From NCBI GenBank assembly GCA_016714645.1, contig JADKCI010000001.1, positions 1 through 64,000 of the forward strand: a stretch of DNA of 64,000 nucleotides. The letters run 5' to 3'. Position numbers and translations under genes: made by a program. The first letter of the stretch is position 1. Each line of letters begins with the position of its first letter. Source of the stretch: Chromatiaceae bacterium (GTDB taxonomy: Bacteria > Pseudomonadota > Gammaproteobacteria > Chromatiales > Chromatiaceae). The notes beneath the pieces are model-generated. The model was not told where the DNA came from. It saw nothing but the letters and a program-made list of their open reading frames with translations, and did no database searches. Positions 34,011 to 42,043 of the stretch are shown in pieces.

Positions 34011-35522
34011 TCAGTCCGCTTCCTGGAACGTTTCCCGGCGTTTGGACTTGATCGCCGGCAACGTCGCGATGCCCAACAATACCAGGGCCGCAAGCAGGAG
34101 GCCGAGCGAGAGCGGGCTGGTGACGAACGTGGTCGGGTCGCCGCGTGACAGCAGCATCGCCCGCCGCAGGTTCTCCTCCATCATCGGGCCGAGGATGAAG
34201 CCCAGGATCAGCGGTGCGGGCTCGCAGCGCAGCTTGTAGAACAGATAACCCAGCGCGCCGAAGAAGACGGTCATGAACACGTCGAAGGTCGTGTTATTGA
34301 TCGAGTACACGCCGATACAGCAGAACACCAGGATTGCCGGATACAGCAGCCGGTACGGCACCTTCAGCAACTGGATCCACAGCCCGATCAGCGGCAGATT
34401 GAGGATCACCAGCATCAGGTTGCCGATCCACATCGATGCAATCAGGCCCCAGAAGAGCGTCGGATTGCTCGTCATCACCTGCGGGCCGGGCTGGATGTTG
34501 TGGATCGTCATCGCGCCGATCATCAACGCCATCACTGCGTTGGGCGGTATGCCGAGCGTCAGCATCGGGATGAACGAGGTCTGCGCGCCCGCGTTATTGG
34601 CCGACTCCGGGCCGGCAACGCCGCGGATGTTGCCCTTGCCGAATGGCGGATCGGCATTCGGACCCGCGAGTTTCTTTTCGACCGCGTACGCCGCAAAGGA
34701 CGCGAGCAGCGCGCCGCCGCCAGGCAGTATGCCAAGAATCGAACCCAGGAGCGTGCCGCGCGCGATCGCCGGCGCCGCCTCCTTCATCTCCTTGACGTTC
34801 GGCATGACCGAGCCGACGTTGTTGGTCAACACCTCGCGCTGGCCTTTCTTCTCCACATTGGCGATGATCTCGGCAAAGCCGAACACGCCCATCGCCACCG
34901 CGACGAAGCCGATGCCGTCGGTCAGTTCTGGAATCCCGAAGCTGAAACGTGCCACGCCTGAGTTCACGTCGGTGCCGACCAATCCGAGCAGCAGCCCGAG
35001 CATGATCATCCCGATCGCCTTGACCAGCGAACCCGACGCGAGTACGACGGCGCCGATCAGGCCCAGCAGCATCAGCGAGAAGTATTCGGCAGGACCGAAC
35101 TGGAACGCGAGTTCGGTCAGCGGCGGGGCAAACGCCGCGACCAGAACCGTTGCGAAGGTTCCGGCAATGAATGAGCCGATTGCCGCTATACCGAGCGCCG
35201 CCCCCGCGCGACCCTGGCGCGCCATCTGGTAGCCGTCGAGACAGGTCACGACGGACGACGATTCACCGGGCAGATTGACCAGAATCGCCGTCGTCGAGCC
35301 GCCGTACTGCGCACCGTAGTAGATGCCAGCCAGCATGATCAGCGCCGAGGTCGGTTCCAGCGCGTAGGTCGTCGGCAGCAGCATCGCCAGGGTGGCGACC
35401 GGGCCGACGCCCGGCAGCACGCCGATCAGCGTGCCGATCAGGCAGCCAGCAAAGGAATAAAATAGGTTCTGCAGCGTCAGCGCAGTGCCGAAGCCGATCG
35501 CGAGGTTTCCCAATAGTTCCAT
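34011..35522 (-). CDS. tctA: tripartite tricarboxylate transporter, large permease TctA
   Basis: 503 residues, about 11-12 membrane helices. It is the large permease of the TTT (TctCBA) system for citrate-like di/tricarboxylates. Family signatures are GTLIGVLPGVGPVATLAMLLP, YYGAQYGGSTTAILVNLPGE, ILPGGGALLASFAAYAVEKK, GVAGPESANNAGAQTSFIPML and NLPLIGLW. GGAGA precedes the ATG. It lies 21 bases after tctB. The codon choice (many CGATCG and GCGC strings, fewer GGCC) differs by eye from neighbouring host genes and recalls betaproteobacterial Bordetella-like genes, so transfer is likely. Confidence 0.94.
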   Translation of the reverse strand: MELLGNLAIGFGTALTLQNLFYSFAGCLIGTLIGVLPGVGPVATLAMLLPTTYALEPTSALIMLAGIYYGAQYGGSTTAILVNLPGESSSVVTCLDGYQMARQGRAGAALGIAAIGSFIAGTFATVLVAAFAPPLTELAFQFGPAEYFSLMLLGLIGAVVLASGSLVKAIGMIMLGLLLGLVGTDVNSGVARFSFGIPELTDGIGFVAVAMGVFGFAEIIANVEKKGQREVLTNNVGSVMPNVKEMKEAAPAIARGTLLGSILGILPGGGALLASFAAYAVEKKLAGPNADPPFGKGNIRGVAGPESANNAGAQTSFIPMLTLGIPPNAVMALMIGAMTIHNIQPGPQVMTSNPTLFWGLIASMWIGNLMLVILNLPLIGLWIQLLKVPYRLLYPAILVFCCIGVYSINNTTFDVFMTVFFGALGYLFYKLRCEPAPLILGFILGPMMEENLRRAMLLSRGDPTTFVTSPLSLGLLLAALVLLGIATLPAIKSKRRETFQEAD

Positions 35523-35543
35523 AGCCGTCTCCGCTGAGTCCGT

Positions 35544-36011
35544 CTAATTCTTGAGGAACGCAGGCAGTACCGGGATCGTGAGCTTTAGCCCTCTGATGAA
35601 GACGAGGTACGTGATCACGACCATCACGATTGACAGGATGATCGCATCCTTCCAGCGGAACTCGTGGCTCGCGAAGCTGGAGATCACGATCAGCGCGAGC
35701 ATGGACACCAGCAGGCCTGCCCAGCGCAGTATTGCTGCATAGATGACCACCGCACCGAGCACCCATGCCAGCTCGGCGAAATGGAACCTCTCGAGCTTAC
35801 CGCCTTCTCCCGCGCGCCCGAGTCCGGCCAAGGCCACCAGCACGCCGACAAGCGCGAGCAGCCCGCCCAGAACGGTCGGGAAATACGCCGGCCCCATGAC
35901 CCTTGCGGTACCAAAGTCATAGCGGGTCGCGAACGCCCCGAAAAACAGCCCGAACGCGATGAACATCACGCCTGACCAGAAGTCGGTTTCGTTTCTGATT
36001 TTCACTTTCAT
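35544..36011 (-). CDS. tctB: tripartite tricarboxylate transporter, small membrane protein TctB
   Basis: 155 residues with four membrane helices and a large linker after helix 2, typical of TctB. DFWSGVMFIAFGLFFG and YFPTVLGGLLALVGVL match the family. GAGGAG touches the ATG, so GTG two codons later (36003-36005) may be the real start. It sits between the LysR gene and tctA on the same strand. Confidence 0.88.
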   Translation of the reverse strand: MKVKIRNETDFWSGVMFIAFGLFFGAFATRYDFGTARVMGPAYFPTVLGGLLALVGVLVALAGLGRAGEGGKLERFHFAELAWVLGAVVIYAAILRWAGLLVSMLALIVISSFASHEFRWKDAIILSIVMVVITYLVFIRGLKLTIPVLPAFLKN

Positions 36012-36066
36012 CTCCTCGCGGTTGCTGCGCGTTTGGCAAGCCTGTTGGGACGTCTTCGTGGTCAGT

Positions 36067-37005
36067 CTATGGTTCGGACGGCCTGGAAATGGGGAACACT
36101 TCGCGCGCGTACTCCGCCAGCATATCGCAAAAGGCCGTTGCGTAGGACGGCAGGGAGCGCCGCTTGTCCCAGAAGACGGCCAAGTACTCGCGCAACGGTT
36201 TGCCCCCGTAGGTGACCCGGACGATGCGCAAGGGATACCGATCGATGCGTACTGCAGAAGGAACGATGGCTATACCGTGCCCTCTCTCAGCCATTGCCAG
36301 CAGCGTATGCGGTGTTCGGCTCTCGAAAACGATATTAGCCTCGATGCCTGCCAGACGGCAGGTGGCGTCGAAGGTGCGGCGGGTTACGAAGCTGGTATCC
36401 AGAACAAGGAGCGGCTGGGCGGCGAGGTGGGCGATCTCGATCGCTCCGCTCTTTCCGAGCATCAACGGTGCATGCGAAGCGGCAAGCAGGTCTACCGCCT
36501 CTAGCGGGTGGCTCGCAAAGCGCGGATCGTCGGGCTGAACCACGCGAAGCAGATTCTGGCCAAGGTGAATCTCGCCGCGCTCGAGCATTCCGAGGGTGTC
36601 GGACCACGCAATTGCCTCGATCACCTTGACCTGCACGTTGGGGTAACGCTGCGTGAATCGGTCCAGGAACCCGGAAAGGGTGCCTTCGATGAACTGAGGG
36701 GAGGCCGCTACCTTCAGTATGCCCGCGTCGCCGCGCCGAAGCTGTTGCGCGCGCTCGCCGATCGAGCTGGCGCAGTTCAACAAACCACGACAGTCGCCAA
36801 GCAACTGCTCGCCCTCGCCAGTCAGCACGAGACGGCGTCCTAAACGATCGAAGAGTTTGAGACCGAGCTCCTGCTCAAGATCGCTGATCTGCCGGGACAG
36901 GGCAGGCTGGGCAATGTGCAGACGTACCGCCGCCTTGGAGACGGTGCCCAGATCTGCAACGGTGACGAAGGTTCGCGCGTGTCGAAGGTCCATACCAGTG
37001 ATCAT
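36067..37005 (-). CDS. LysR-family transcriptional regulator of the tct cassette
   Basis: 312 residues; the second Met (36991-36993, MDLRHARTF) may be the true start. The N-terminal winged helix has TVSKAAVRLHIAQPALSRQI and LFDRLGRRLVLTGEG; the effector domain spans about 95-300. It is divergent from the tctC-like gene (about 100 bases between starts) and upstream of tctBA on the same strand, the standard position for a regulator of this transporter. Its ligand is probably the transported carboxylate. Confidence 0.92.
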   Translation of the reverse strand: MITGMDLRHARTFVTVADLGTVSKAAVRLHIAQPALSRQISDLEQELGLKLFDRLGRRLVLTGEGEQLLGDCRGLLNCASSIGERAQQLRRGDAGILKVAASPQFIEGTLSGFLDRFTQRYPNVQVKVIEAIAWSDTLGMLERGEIHLGQNLLRVVQPDDPRFASHPLEAVDLLAASHAPLMLGKSGAIEIAHLAAQPLLVLDTSFVTRRTFDATCRLAGIEANIVFESRTPHTLLAMAERGHGIAIVPSAVRIDRYPLRIVRVTYGGKPLREYLAVFWDKRRSLPSYATAFCDMLAEYAREVFPISRPSEP

Positions 37006-37107
37006 GCCTGATCGGCATAAGTAACGAGAGGAATTCTATATTGGACTGCTAAACAGCAGGGTGCCATAGTTGATGTGCAAATTGCGTTTCTTTATAAGGA
37101 GAAAGCC

Positions 37108-38076
37108 GTGAAATCGATGCTCTTGATGCGCATACTTACACTCGGCCTGACCGTCGCGACATTCACCGCCGAAGCACAGACCTGGCCCTCGAAACCGCTG
37201 AGGGCGATCGTGCCGATCGCGCCCGGCAGCATGGCCGACATTGCCGCGCGTGTCGTGTTCGAACAGGTGTCGACGCAACTCGGGCAGCCCGTCATCGTCG
37301 AGAACCGTCCCGGCGCAGGGCAAACGATCGGTGCAAGCGTCGTTGCCAAGTCGGAACCCGATGGCTACACCCTGCTGGTCAACTCGTCCGCACACGCCAT
37401 AGCGCCGTCGCTTTATCTGAACCTGAACTACCACCCGGCGCGGGACTTCGCTGCAGTCATCCCACTCGGCATCCTGCCCAATGTCCTGGTCGTCCCGCCA
37501 GCCAAAGGGTGGAAGACAGTGGGCGACCTCATCGCCGCAGCCAAGGCGACGCCTGGCGCGATGAATTACGCCTCAGCCGGTGTCGGGACTGCGACTCATC
37601 TCAGCGCGGAACGTTTCCGGTCGAGCGCGGGAATCGAGGCCGTGCATATTCCACTCAAGGGCGGGTCGGAAGTCCTCACCGAGGTGATGACCGGACGGGT
37701 CGACTTCTTCTTCGGGCCCGTCGGCGTCGTGGCGCCTCGGGTGCGGGAGGGCAAGCTCACTGCGCTCGTGGTGAATGGCGCCCAACGCTCTTCCTTGCTG
37801 CCGGACGTGCCGACTACACTGGAGGCTGGCTTCGCCAATGCCGAGTATCCGCTCTGGTTGGGCGTGTTTCTGCCGGCGAAGACGCCGCGCGATATCGTCG
37901 AGAAGCTTCACCGCGAGACGCTCAAAGCGCTGCAAGAGCCCAAGGTGAAGAACAAGCTGGCGACACTAGGCATCGATCCGATGGTCATGACCCCGACCGA
38001 GTTCGACGCGCATGTCGAGAAGGAGATTGCCGTCAACGCAGCGCTTGTCAATGCGATTGGCTTGAAGCCGCAGTGA
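37108..38076 (+). CDS. Bug/TctC-family periplasmic substrate-binding protein
   Basis: 322 residues from GTG 37108, chosen for AAGGAG eight bases upstream; the upstream in-frame ATG lacks a ribosome site. The signal peptide ends near TAEAQTWP. Bug-family motifs: WPSKPLRAIVPIAPGSMADI, VENRPGAGQTIGASVVAKS, PDGYTLLV, NYASAGVGTATHLSAE and VHIPLKGGSEVL. It captures a carboxylate in the periplasm and delivers it to TctAB. It is divergent from lysR-tctBA, making a complete transporter cassette. Confidence 0.93.
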   Translation: MKSMLLMRILTLGLTVATFTAEAQTWPSKPLRAIVPIAPGSMADIAARVVFEQVSTQLGQPVIVENRPGAGQTIGASVVAKSEPDGYTLLVNSSAHAIAPSLYLNLNYHPARDFAAVIPLGILPNVLVVPPAKGWKTVGDLIAAAKATPGAMNYASAGVGTATHLSAERFRSSAGIEAVHIPLKGGSEVLTEVMTGRVDFFFGPVGVVAPRVREGKLTALVVNGAQRSSLLPDVPTTLEAGFANAEYPLWLGVFLPAKTPRDIVEKLHRETLKALQEPKVKNKLATLGIDPMVMTPTEFDAHVEKEIAVNAALVNAIGLKPQ

Positions 38077-38160
38077 CAGACGACCAAGCCTGAGGCCGAC
38101 CGCTCGGTTAGCGGCCAAACCCGATGGGAGCTGTCGCCCGATGCATATAACGAAGAACAC

Positions 38161-38967
38161 ATGGCGATTTCATCAACATTCGTTGCCTCGGACGGAGACG
38201 GTTACGAGGTACAGATGGGCCGATGGAGCCGTCGTCTCGCGCCCCTGTTCATTGACTTCGCGGGGATTGCGGCAGCGGAGCGCGTCCTGGATGTCGGGTG
38301 CGGCACGGGCAATCTGAGTTTCAGCATTGCCCAGAACCCAGCCATCGGCAGCGTGCGTGGCATTGATTTTTCGGCCGCTTACGTCGAGCACGCCAAGCGA
38401 CGGAATCGCGATGCGCGCGTCGACTTCGAAGTGGGAGACGCTTGTACTCTGCCATTTCCGGACGCCTCGTTTGACCACACCCTCTCGCTGCTGGTCCTGC
38501 AATTCATTCCGCAGGCCGATCTCGCAGTGCGCGAGATGCGGCGTGTCACGCGTCCGGGCGGAACTGTCGCCGCCGCGACGTGGGACACACGCGGAGGGCT
38601 CGTCTGCGTTCGTCTGATCTTCGATGCGGCAGCCATGCTCGATGGGCACGGAAATGAGTGCAGAGCGAGAGCGTACACCAAGCCCATGAGTCGCCCCGGA
38701 GACTTGGCGCGCGCGTGGCGTGAGGCCGGTCTGGTTGATGTCGTGGACGGCATGCTGACGATCCGCATGGATTTCGCATCTTTTGCCGACTTCTGGGCAC
38801 CCACAGAAGGCAAGGATGGACCGATCGCGGACTACGTCGGCACCCTTGGCATGCAAGCGCGGGAAAAGCTTCGAGACATGGTCAAGCTGGCGTATCTAGA
38901 TGGAGAGGTCGATGGTCCACGGTCCTACGCCGCAACGGCCTGGGTCGTGAAAGGCAAAGTGCCATAG
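38161..38967 (+). CDS. class I SAM-dependent methyltransferase
   Basis: 268 residues. Motif I is RVLDVGCGTGNLS (about 41-53), the acidic loop is GIDFSAAYVEHA, and post-I motifs are VGDACTLPFPDASFD and RVTRPGGTVAAATWD, as in UbiE/type-11 methyltransferases. The substrate cannot be told. It follows the tctC-like gene by 84 bases on the same strand and shares its base composition, so it probably arrived with the transporter cassette. Confidence 0.9.
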   Translation: MAISSTFVASDGDGYEVQMGRWSRRLAPLFIDFAGIAAAERVLDVGCGTGNLSFSIAQNPAIGSVRGIDFSAAYVEHAKRRNRDARVDFEVGDACTLPFPDASFDHTLSLLVLQFIPQADLAVREMRRVTRPGGTVAAATWDTRGGLVCVRLIFDAAAMLDGHGNECRARAYTKPMSRPGDLARAWREAGLVDVVDGMLTIRMDFASFADFWAPTEGKDGPIADYVGTLGMQAREKLRDMVKLAYLDGEVDGPRSYAATAWVVKGKVP

Positions 38968-39286
38968 TTGCTGGAACCCCTGTGGCTTGGGCCGGCACCG
39001 AACCTGTTCGGCGTCAGATCCCCATCGTAGTGTTGGCAGGGCCGACCTGCCGCCGACCTCGGAGAAGCCCCTGGGATAAGGGGCCAGGCTCAAGTTTTTC
39101 GATCTGTCGGGCGGCCGCTTAACGTCCCTTCGCCGCCGCGATCAGAACCATGCTCGGCGACGGCTCCTGGCCGGTCAGCGACCATCGACTGGACGCTCGG
39201 CCCAAGGAGTGCACGAAGGGGCGGTCAGCGGCCCCGAACGAACGCTGGCCCTGTGAACCAAGACGGCGGCAATCCAACCGATAGAG
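38968..39286. other. gap at the right edge of the tct cassette, no gene seen
   Basis: About 320 bases between the methyltransferase stop and the IS91-type remnant. No frame has start-site support or a recognisable motif; it may be decayed transposon DNA. Confidence 0.4.
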
Positions 39287-39578
39287 GACGGTCTGCGCAT
39301 CGTCGCCTTCAGCACCGAGACCGCCCCCCGTGCGGCGGATCCTCTCCCACGTCGGCGAGCCCGCCGAGCTGCCCCGGACTGCCCGCGCGCGCGGGCCCAC
39401 CGCCTGGGACGACCCGCCGGTCCCTGCCGTACCGGACTGCGAGGCCTTGGCGCGACCGTCACCCGAGTATGTCTTCGACCAGAAAGTGCAGTGGTGGTCG
39501 CCTTCCGTCCTCTTCCGTCGCCGGCACCCGCCGCTGGCCCGCCGCCCCCTTGTCGCGGCCGATCTGAAACGGGTCTAA
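39287..39578 (+). pseudogene. IS91-family transposase, C-terminal remnant
   Basis: A short frame (DGLRIVAFSTETAP, from 39287) shifts near 39329 into a second one starting VRRILSHVGEPAELPR, then ARGPTAWDD and EYVFDQKVQW. Hydrophobic-x-I-L-x-H-x-GEP, PARGPxxWD and (E/D)YxFDQ-x-x-W form the standard C-terminal tail of IS91-type (HUH) transposases. The catalytic region is missing and the tail is frameshifted, so it is dead. It marks a junction just right of the tct cassette. Confidence 0.75.
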
Positions 39579-39660
39579 TTCTGCCGGGGTGAACCTGGCT
39601 CTTCTTACCCGTCTTCTTCCTCGTGTGAACGATGCTGTCCTGGAGTTTTCTTCCCTCTAA

Positions 39661-39690
39661 GGTGTTCTTCGGTGTTCTTCGGTGTTCTTC
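39661..39690 (+). repeat. three tandem copies of a 10-bp unit
   Basis: GGTGTTCTTC occurs three times in a row at 39661-39690, with a partial copy (AGGTGTTCTTC overlap) just before. It lies between the IS91-type tail and the zinc-finger ORF of the IS21-like element and may be a target- or end-related scar. Confidence 0.8.
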
Positions 39691-39736
39691 CTGCCGTGTC
39701 TTATAGCCAGATTGGCCATCTGGCGGGGGACGCGAC

Positions 39737-40009
39737 ATGGGACACGAACAACGGCGGACCTGTGTGAACTGCGGCGAGCGCTTCGTCCCTGACCCTCGCA
39801 ATGCCCATCATCAGCGCTACTGCACCCAGCCCGCCTGTCGGGCGGCGAGTAAGCGCACCAGCCAGGCCAAATGGTTGGCTAAGGTGGAGAATCGCGACTA
39901 CCACCGGGGAGCGGCGGCAGTGGCACGCGTACAGGCCTGGCGGCAGGCGCATCCCGGCTACATCCGCGGTACCCATCGCCGCCCTCGCCGTGCTCCCCGT
40001 TTCCCCTGA
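39737..40009 (+). CDS. Cys4 zinc-finger helper ORF of the IS21-like element, probably truncated
   Basis: 90 residues beginning RTCVNCGERFVPDPR and YCTQPACRAASKR (two Cys pairs), then AKWLAKVENRDYHRG and RVQAWRQAHPGY. Similar proteins recur near IS21-like elements and recombinases; they are usually longer, and the Arg/Pro-rich last 14 residues here look out of frame. The function is not known. Confidence 0.55.
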   Translation: MGHEQRRTCVNCGERFVPDPRNAHHQRYCTQPACRAASKRTSQAKWLAKVENRDYHRGAAAVARVQAWRQAHPGYIRGTHRRPRRAPRFP

Positions 40010-40071
40010 TCCGCTCCCGGCGGACCTGCCAACGACCGCTTCGGCCCCGCCGGGGTCGTTACCGGCACGCG

Positions 40072-40269
40072 CGAGAGCACCGTTATCGCACCCTCGCGCA
40101 ACGCCTGCGCATCACACCCGAGCGGCTGGCGCAGGCACGCCGCGACCTGCTCGCGCGGGATCTGATCGCTGATGACCCACCGCTCTATCAGGTGCTGAGC
40201 CTGCCAGGCGCAGTGCCGGGTGCAGTCCAGCTACAGCGGCTGCGCTCGGCCCTGGAGAGACGGCCATGA
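40072..40269 (+). pseudogene. winged-helix helper of the IS21-like element, N-terminus lost
   Basis: 66 codons ending in TGA that overlaps the ATG of the istA remnant. The peptide (YRTLAQRLRITPERLAQARR, LIADDPPLYQVLSLP) is the C-terminal winged-helix part of a small protein that precedes istA in related elements. The upstream half is missing or out of frame. Confidence 0.5.
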
Positions 40270-40616
40270 TCGACTACGCCACCTGGCGTGCCATCCGCGA
40301 CGGCTTCGCCCAACACCTCGGCGCGCGCCAAAGCGACGGGGCAATGCCCTCGCGCACGTGCGCAAGATCCTCGCCCTGGCCGATATCCACGGGGCCGAGG
40401 CGGTCAACCGGGCAATGGCGGATGCCCTGGCTTTCGAGGCGCAACAGCCACGAGTACATCGCCCACCTGATCCGGGCCCGCGCCCGGCAATGGCCGCAAC
40501 CCAGTGCGCTGGTCTTGATGCCCTATCAGGATGTGCTGGAGCGGGAGTTGCTACCGGCGGATTGGTCGCCTTACGCGATCCCCGAGGCGGAGGGCGACGA
40601 CTATGACCGCGGCTGA
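40266..40616 (+). pseudogene. istA transposase, internally deleted and frameshifted
   Basis: It starts MIDYATWRAIRDG, as IS21-type IstA does, and ends NSHEYIAHLIRARARQWPQP and LPADWSPYAIPEAEGD, a normal IstA tail next to istB. Between them the sense peptide (HVRKILALADIHGAEAV) lies in another frame, so two compensating shifts are present. Only ~117 codons remain of a protein usually 350 or more; the RNase H-like catalytic core is gone. Confidence 0.7.
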
Positions 40617-41349
40617 GCAGGTGCTGGTGCAAGAGCTGCGACGGTTGCAGTTGCATTGGATCCTCGAACACTATCCCGCCCTGGCGGAACAGGCTGCTCG
40701 CGAGGCCTGGACCGCTGTGCGCTTTCTCGAAGCGCTGATCGCTGGGAAGGTGGCACGCCGCGACGAGGCGCTGGTGCGCCGGCGGGTGAAGGCGGCCCGC
40801 TTGCCCAGTCTCAAGACCCTGGACGACTTCGACTGGAGCTGGCCGAAGAAAATCAACCGTGCCCAAGTCCAGCAACTGTTCCGCTTGGACTTCCTCCCCC
40901 AGCACGGCAACGTCGTCCTGCTCGGTGATGTCGGCGTGGCCAAGACCCATCTGGCCATCGCCCTGGCGCACACCGCCCGCCTCCACGGTCAGATGGCGCT
41001 CTTTACCAGCGCCGTTGATATTGTCAATACGCTCGCTGCCGCCCAGGCCACCGGCGGGCTCAAGCGCGAACTGGCGCGGCTGCTCAAGCCCGCCTTGCTC
41101 GTCGTCGACGAGCTCGGCTATCTGCCGATCGACAAATTCCGCGCCGACGCCCTGTTCCAGGTGATCAGCCAACGCTACGAGCGCGGCTCCACGGTCATCA
41201 CCACCCATCGCGCCTTCAAACAGTGGCCGGAGATTTTCAACAACGACAGCACCCTGACTTCCGCCTTGCTCGACCGCTTGCTCCACCATGCTGAGTCAGT
41301 GGTCATCAAGGGGCGCAGCTATCGTATGCGCGACCACAGCGGAAGCTGA
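40603..41349 (+). CDS. istB: IS21-like helper ATPase IstB
   Basis: 248 residues from the ATG at 40603, overlapping the istA end by 14 bases. The AAA+ core has a Walker A-like LLGDVGVAKTHLAIA, where Ala replaces the usual Gly before Lys-Thr. Walker B is ALLVVDELGYLPID and sensor 1 is STVITTHRAFKQWPEIF. It is the DnaC/DnaA-related target-site ATPase of IS21 transposition. It looks intact while every other part of the element is broken. Confidence 0.92.
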   Translation: MTAAEQVLVQELRRLQLHWILEHYPALAEQAAREAWTAVRFLEALIAGKVARRDEALVRRRVKAARLPSLKTLDDFDWSWPKKINRAQVQQLFRLDFLPQHGNVVLLGDVGVAKTHLAIALAHTARLHGQMALFTSAVDIVNTLAAAQATGGLKRELARLLKPALLVVDELGYLPIDKFRADALFQVISQRYERGSTVITTHRAFKQWPEIFNNDSTLTSALLDRLLHHAESVVIKGRSYRMRDHSGS

Positions 41350-41422
41350 GGTGCAACCGAGCCCGCCCTCACCCTGAAGCAATGCCCGTCCCCTAGGTGA
41401 GCGAAGGTGCCCATCTCAGTCT

Positions 41423-41818
41423 TTGCCCACAAACACTGACACCCACAAGCTATCCCGCGGTCCTCTTTTCTCTCGGCTGTATTGCGCCACTTTCGCGGCG
41501 GCGCCGACAGGCGATGCCAAGGCCACGCCCATCGTGCCCAACAATAAGGCCTTTGCGGAGAACGTGGTGGCCGAGGGCGGCGCCGCCGACGGCAACCCGA
41601 AACTCTACCGGGTCAGCACTGGCCACGGCGGCCTCTTCTGCGAGGCCTGCCATGGCACCAACCTGACGGGCACCGTGCTGTCGCGCACCGCCGATGACCG
41701 TACCGTGCGCTGCAAGACTACCCAAGGCAGTCTGCCCGAGTGCAAGGCGGGTCAGACGACGGCGGTCATCCCGAAGGGTACCCCCGTAGGTTGCGGCATG
41801 TATCACCGTCAGAAATGA
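41423..41818 (+). pseudogene. multiheme c-type cytochrome, C-terminal fragment
   Basis: The credible coding part runs from about 41490 (GDAKATPIVPNNKAFAENVV) through KLYRVSTGHGGLFCEACHGTN with one CxxCH, to a tail CGMYHRQK just before the stop. In related multiheme tails the last motif is CxxCH; here the second Cys is Tyr, so that heme site is lost. The upstream part has been removed next to the IS21-like element. It looks like a fragment of a cytochrome of the kind encoded at 1462-4284, but is not a copy of it. Confidence 0.65.
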
Positions 41819-41872
41819 GCGTCTAAGCCACGCAACAAGCTGCCCGGGACGGCAGCCGATGGACCAACCTTT

Positions 41873-41898
41873 AGGCGGCACCTGTGCCGCCTTTTTTT
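41873..41898 (+). terminator. rho-independent terminator after the cytochrome fragment
   Basis: AGGCGGCA / TGCCGCCT (41873-41880 with 41885-41892), 4-base loop, followed by seven T. It lies 54 bases after the fragment stop, so it probably belonged to the original cytochrome gene. Confidence 0.92.
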
Positions 41899-42043
41899 CG
41901 TCTGCGTCAGCTCTCCCTATGGCCCGAACAGGTACTGGAGGCTGGTCATGGATCGGTTAAATCGGACCTGGAAATACTCCGGACTTCCGACTGAGCACCT
42001 AATAGCTCAGAATCAGCCCTTCGCCATTGCAGAAAGGGCAACA

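Larger units (their letters stand above)
39737..41349 (+). mobile_element. decayed IS21-like element
   Basis: Four collinear pieces on the same strand: a Cys4 zinc-finger ORF, a winged-helix helper remnant, a collapsed istA and an intact istB, with the last three overlapping by a few bases as in IS21 operons. Terminal inverted repeats could not be fixed by eye. IS21 elements transpose with the IstA integrase and IstB ATPase; without IstA this copy cannot move by itself. Confidence 0.7.

Noticed and set aside
34500..34961. Plus-strand open frame within tctA
   Set aside because: Antisense to diagnostic TctA motifs and without a ribosome site.
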